Below are positions 62,552-64,000 of a DNA stretch of 64,000 nucleotides, in pieces. The DNA lies in the NCBI RefSeq assembly GCF_000172155.1, contig NZ_ABIZ01000001.1:1-64000 (forward strand). The letters run 5' to 3'. A model generated the notes under the pieces. The model did not search any database. It saw only the letters and a list, made by a program, of their open reading frames with translations, and had not been told where the DNA came from. Both the position numbers and the translations under genes were made by a program. The stretch is from Verrucomicrobium spinosum DSM 4136 = JCM 18804 (GTDB taxonomy: Bacteria; Verrucomicrobiota; Verrucomicrobiia; Verrucomicrobiales; Verrucomicrobiaceae). Each line of letters starts with the position of its first letter. Position 1 is the stretch's first letter.

Positions 62552-64000
62552 ATGAGTTCCGGTTGGATCGCCGCTGTCATCTTCTTCTTGGCTGGAGCGG
62601 CAGGGAGCTACGCCCTCTTCCGCTCCTGGCAGCGGGAGCGACGGCTGCGGATGCAGTTTCTCCAAGGCGACCGGGAACGAGCTTCCCGCCGCCGCCGGGT
62701 GTTCGAGGTCCTGCACATCTTGGGAGACTCCATTCTGCAGGGGCAGCCCGACACCACGCTGCATCGTCAGATTGCCGAAGGGGCCGTGAAGGTGGTCGAG
62801 TCAGAAGGGGCCGCCCTTTACTTGCTGGATGACAAAGGGCTTTCGCTGGTGCCGCGGCACTACACGAAGGAGTGCCCTGCTCTGATTGCCCTCCCAGAGC
62901 GCATCGTGACCCAGGCGAAGACGAACGCCGGCACCCTTCCCAGCTACCTCCGTCTGCACAGCGTGGCACCAGGAGAGGGCGTTTTGGGCAATGTGGTGCT
63001 GTCGCAAAAGGCGGAGAATGTCCCCGATTTACGGCACCACGAGAAGTTCGATGGCGAGACCAATCCCTTCCAGCAGCATGTGGCGGCTCTCATGGCCCCC
63101 CTGCGTCATGGTGGACGTCCACTGGGCGTCCTTGCGGTGGCTTCGGATCGCACCCAGCCTTTCTCCCAGCATCAGCTGGAGATGTTCATCGCCCTGGCGG
63201 AGCAGGTGGGATTCACCCTTGGCAACGCCCAGGCCCACCATGAGGCGGGGGCGAAACGGCAGCTCGAAGCTGAGCTCAGCAATGCGCGGGAGATTCAGAG
63301 CATTCTGCTCCCAGAGAAGGCACCGGAGATGCCGGGCTTTTCCATTGCTGCACGGAACGTGCCGGCGCGCATGGTGAGTGGCGACTACTTTGACTATGTG
63401 CCGGTGAGCCAGACCCATCTGGGCGTGGCCATTGCTGATGTCTGTGGCAAGGGGATCCCGGCGTCGCTGATCACGGCCATGTGCCGCAGCGTGCTGCGCT
63501 CCAATGCCCGCGAGACCTTCAGCCCTACAGCGGTGCTTTCTGCGGTGAACCGGAACCTGTTTCCGGACATCCGCGAGGACATGTTCATCACGGTGGGCTA
63601 CCTGGTCCTGCAAAAGGACGGCGCGAGCGTCTCCTTTGCCCGGGCTGGTCATACCAACCCGCTCGTCTGGCGCAAGGCCACCGGTCAGGTGGACGAGATC
63701 AAGGCACCGGGACTCGCCGTTGGCGTGGACAAAGGGGAGGTCTTTGACCGCATCACCCGTGACGTCTCCATCGCCATGGAGAGTGGAGACATCCTCCTCC
63801 TCTACACAGACGGGGTGGATGAGGCCACCGATCACAAAGGCCTGCTGTTTGGGGTGGAGCGCATCAAGGAAACGCTGGCGGAAGCCGCTCCCGATGGCCC
63901 CCAGGCCGTGGTCAATCTGCTCTGTGACACCGTGAACCGCTTCAAAGGCGGCGAGCCTCAGGCGGATGACATCACCATCGTGACGGTGGCGAGGAAGTAG
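62552..64000 (+). CDS. SpoIIE/RsbU-type PP2C phosphatase with GAF domain
   Basis: A 482-residue protein ending exactly at the window edge with a stop codon. It has a short N-terminal transmembrane segment (about 4-22), a GAF domain (about 55-225) and a SpoIIE-type PP2C phosphatase domain (about 235-482): EIQSILLPEKAPEMPGFSIA, MVSGDYFDYV, VAIADVCGKGIPASL, LLLYTDGVDEA and DDITIVTV. It dephosphorylates STAS antagonists, so it should act on the upstream STAS protein. The GAF domain may sense a small ligand. No kinase (RsbW/SpoIIAB) is in the window. Confidence 0.93.
   Translation: MSSGWIAAVIFFLAGAAGSYALFRSWQRERRLRMQFLQGDRERASRRRRVFEVLHILGDSILQGQPDTTLHRQIAEGAVKVVESEGAALYLLDDKGLSLVPRHYTKECPALIALPERIVTQAKTNAGTLPSYLRLHSVAPGEGVLGNVVLSQKAENVPDLRHHEKFDGETNPFQQHVAALMAPLRHGGRPLGVLAVASDRTQPFSQHQLEMFIALAEQVGFTLGNAQAHHEAGAKRQLEAELSNAREIQSILLPEKAPEMPGFSIAARNVPARMVSGDYFDYVPVSQTHLGVAIADVCGKGIPASLITAMCRSVLRSNARETFSPTAVLSAVNRNLFPDIREDMFITVGYLVLQKDGASVSFARAGHTNPLVWRKATGQVDEIKAPGLAVGVDKGEVFDRITRDVSIAMESGDILLLYTDGVDEATDHKGLLFGVERIKETLAEAAPDGPQAVVNLLCDTVNRFKGGEPQADDITIVTVARK

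Overview
The window is high-GC bacterial chromosome (roughly 60% by eye) and looks like a member of the Verrucomicrobiota, probably near Verrucomicrobium/Prosthecobacter. This rests on the mix of families (planctomycete-type c-cytochrome/WD40 protein, Tat-exported sugar isomerase and FAD oxidoreductase, Nit1C cluster) and on the many short repeat families in the gaps. It is not a database result. I see no phage, transposase, CRISPR or plasmid genes.

Left part (0-13.7 kb): mnmG carries two identical 20-bp perfect palindromes that match the ParB-binding parS site, one upstream and one inside the gene. This suggests the replication-origin region lies near the left edge. After a gene-free, repeat-bearing stretch come nucleotide-sugar genes: fcl (GDP-fucose synthase), and on the other strand rfbB, tmk, a DUF2007/zinc-ribbon protein and rfbA, followed by a LOG-family protein and rsmE. 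A block of four tandem 264/265-bp repeats separates rsmE from the pyruvate dehydrogenase E2 gene.

Middle (13.8-34.7 kb): mostly housekeeping genes (pyrE, gatB, aroC, rnc, tRNA-His, alr). Among them are exported or periplasmic proteins: a cytochrome c/WD40 protein, a GHL10-type glycoside hydrolase, a mono-haem protein, a TPR plus TolA-like coiled-coil protein, and an M1 aminopeptidase with HEAT-like repeats.

The main functional find is at 34.9-41.2 kb: a seven-gene Nit1C (MSMEG_0567-0573 / Sll0783-0787 type) operon. It encodes a Sll0783-like protein, a nitrilase, a radical SAM protein, an MSMEG_0570 protein, a flavin oxidoreductase, a GNAT protein and an AIR-synthase-like protein. A good sigma-54 -24/-12 sequence and an inverted repeat lie upstream, which suggests nitrogen-regulated use of nitriles or cyanide.

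Right part (41.2-64 kb): def; a tonB-exbB-exbD transport-energising operon; an OGG1-like glycosylase; three membrane-associated proteins including a CPBP protease; a MarR regulator divergent from a Tat-exported hydroxypyruvate-isomerase-like protein; a LacI regulator; a ceramidase-like lipoprotein; an SBF transporter; a NYN-OST-HTH protein; an FAD oxidoreductase; an MFS transporter; a 934-residue fusion of a beta-CASP exonuclease with an ATP-dependent DNA ligase; a lipoprotein with a clear terminator; and a STAS/SpoIIE partner-switching pair that ends exactly at the window edge.

Intergenic gaps hold several distinct repeat families: a 264-bp tandem unit, a 371-bp-spaced direct repeat, a 136-bp tandem pair, 8-bp and 7-bp microsatellites, a dispersed GAAACTTCAAAATTCAA motif and GTCCCTCCGGGAC palindromes. 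Many genes lack an obvious Shine-Dalgarno sequence, so starts were chosen mainly from family lengths.
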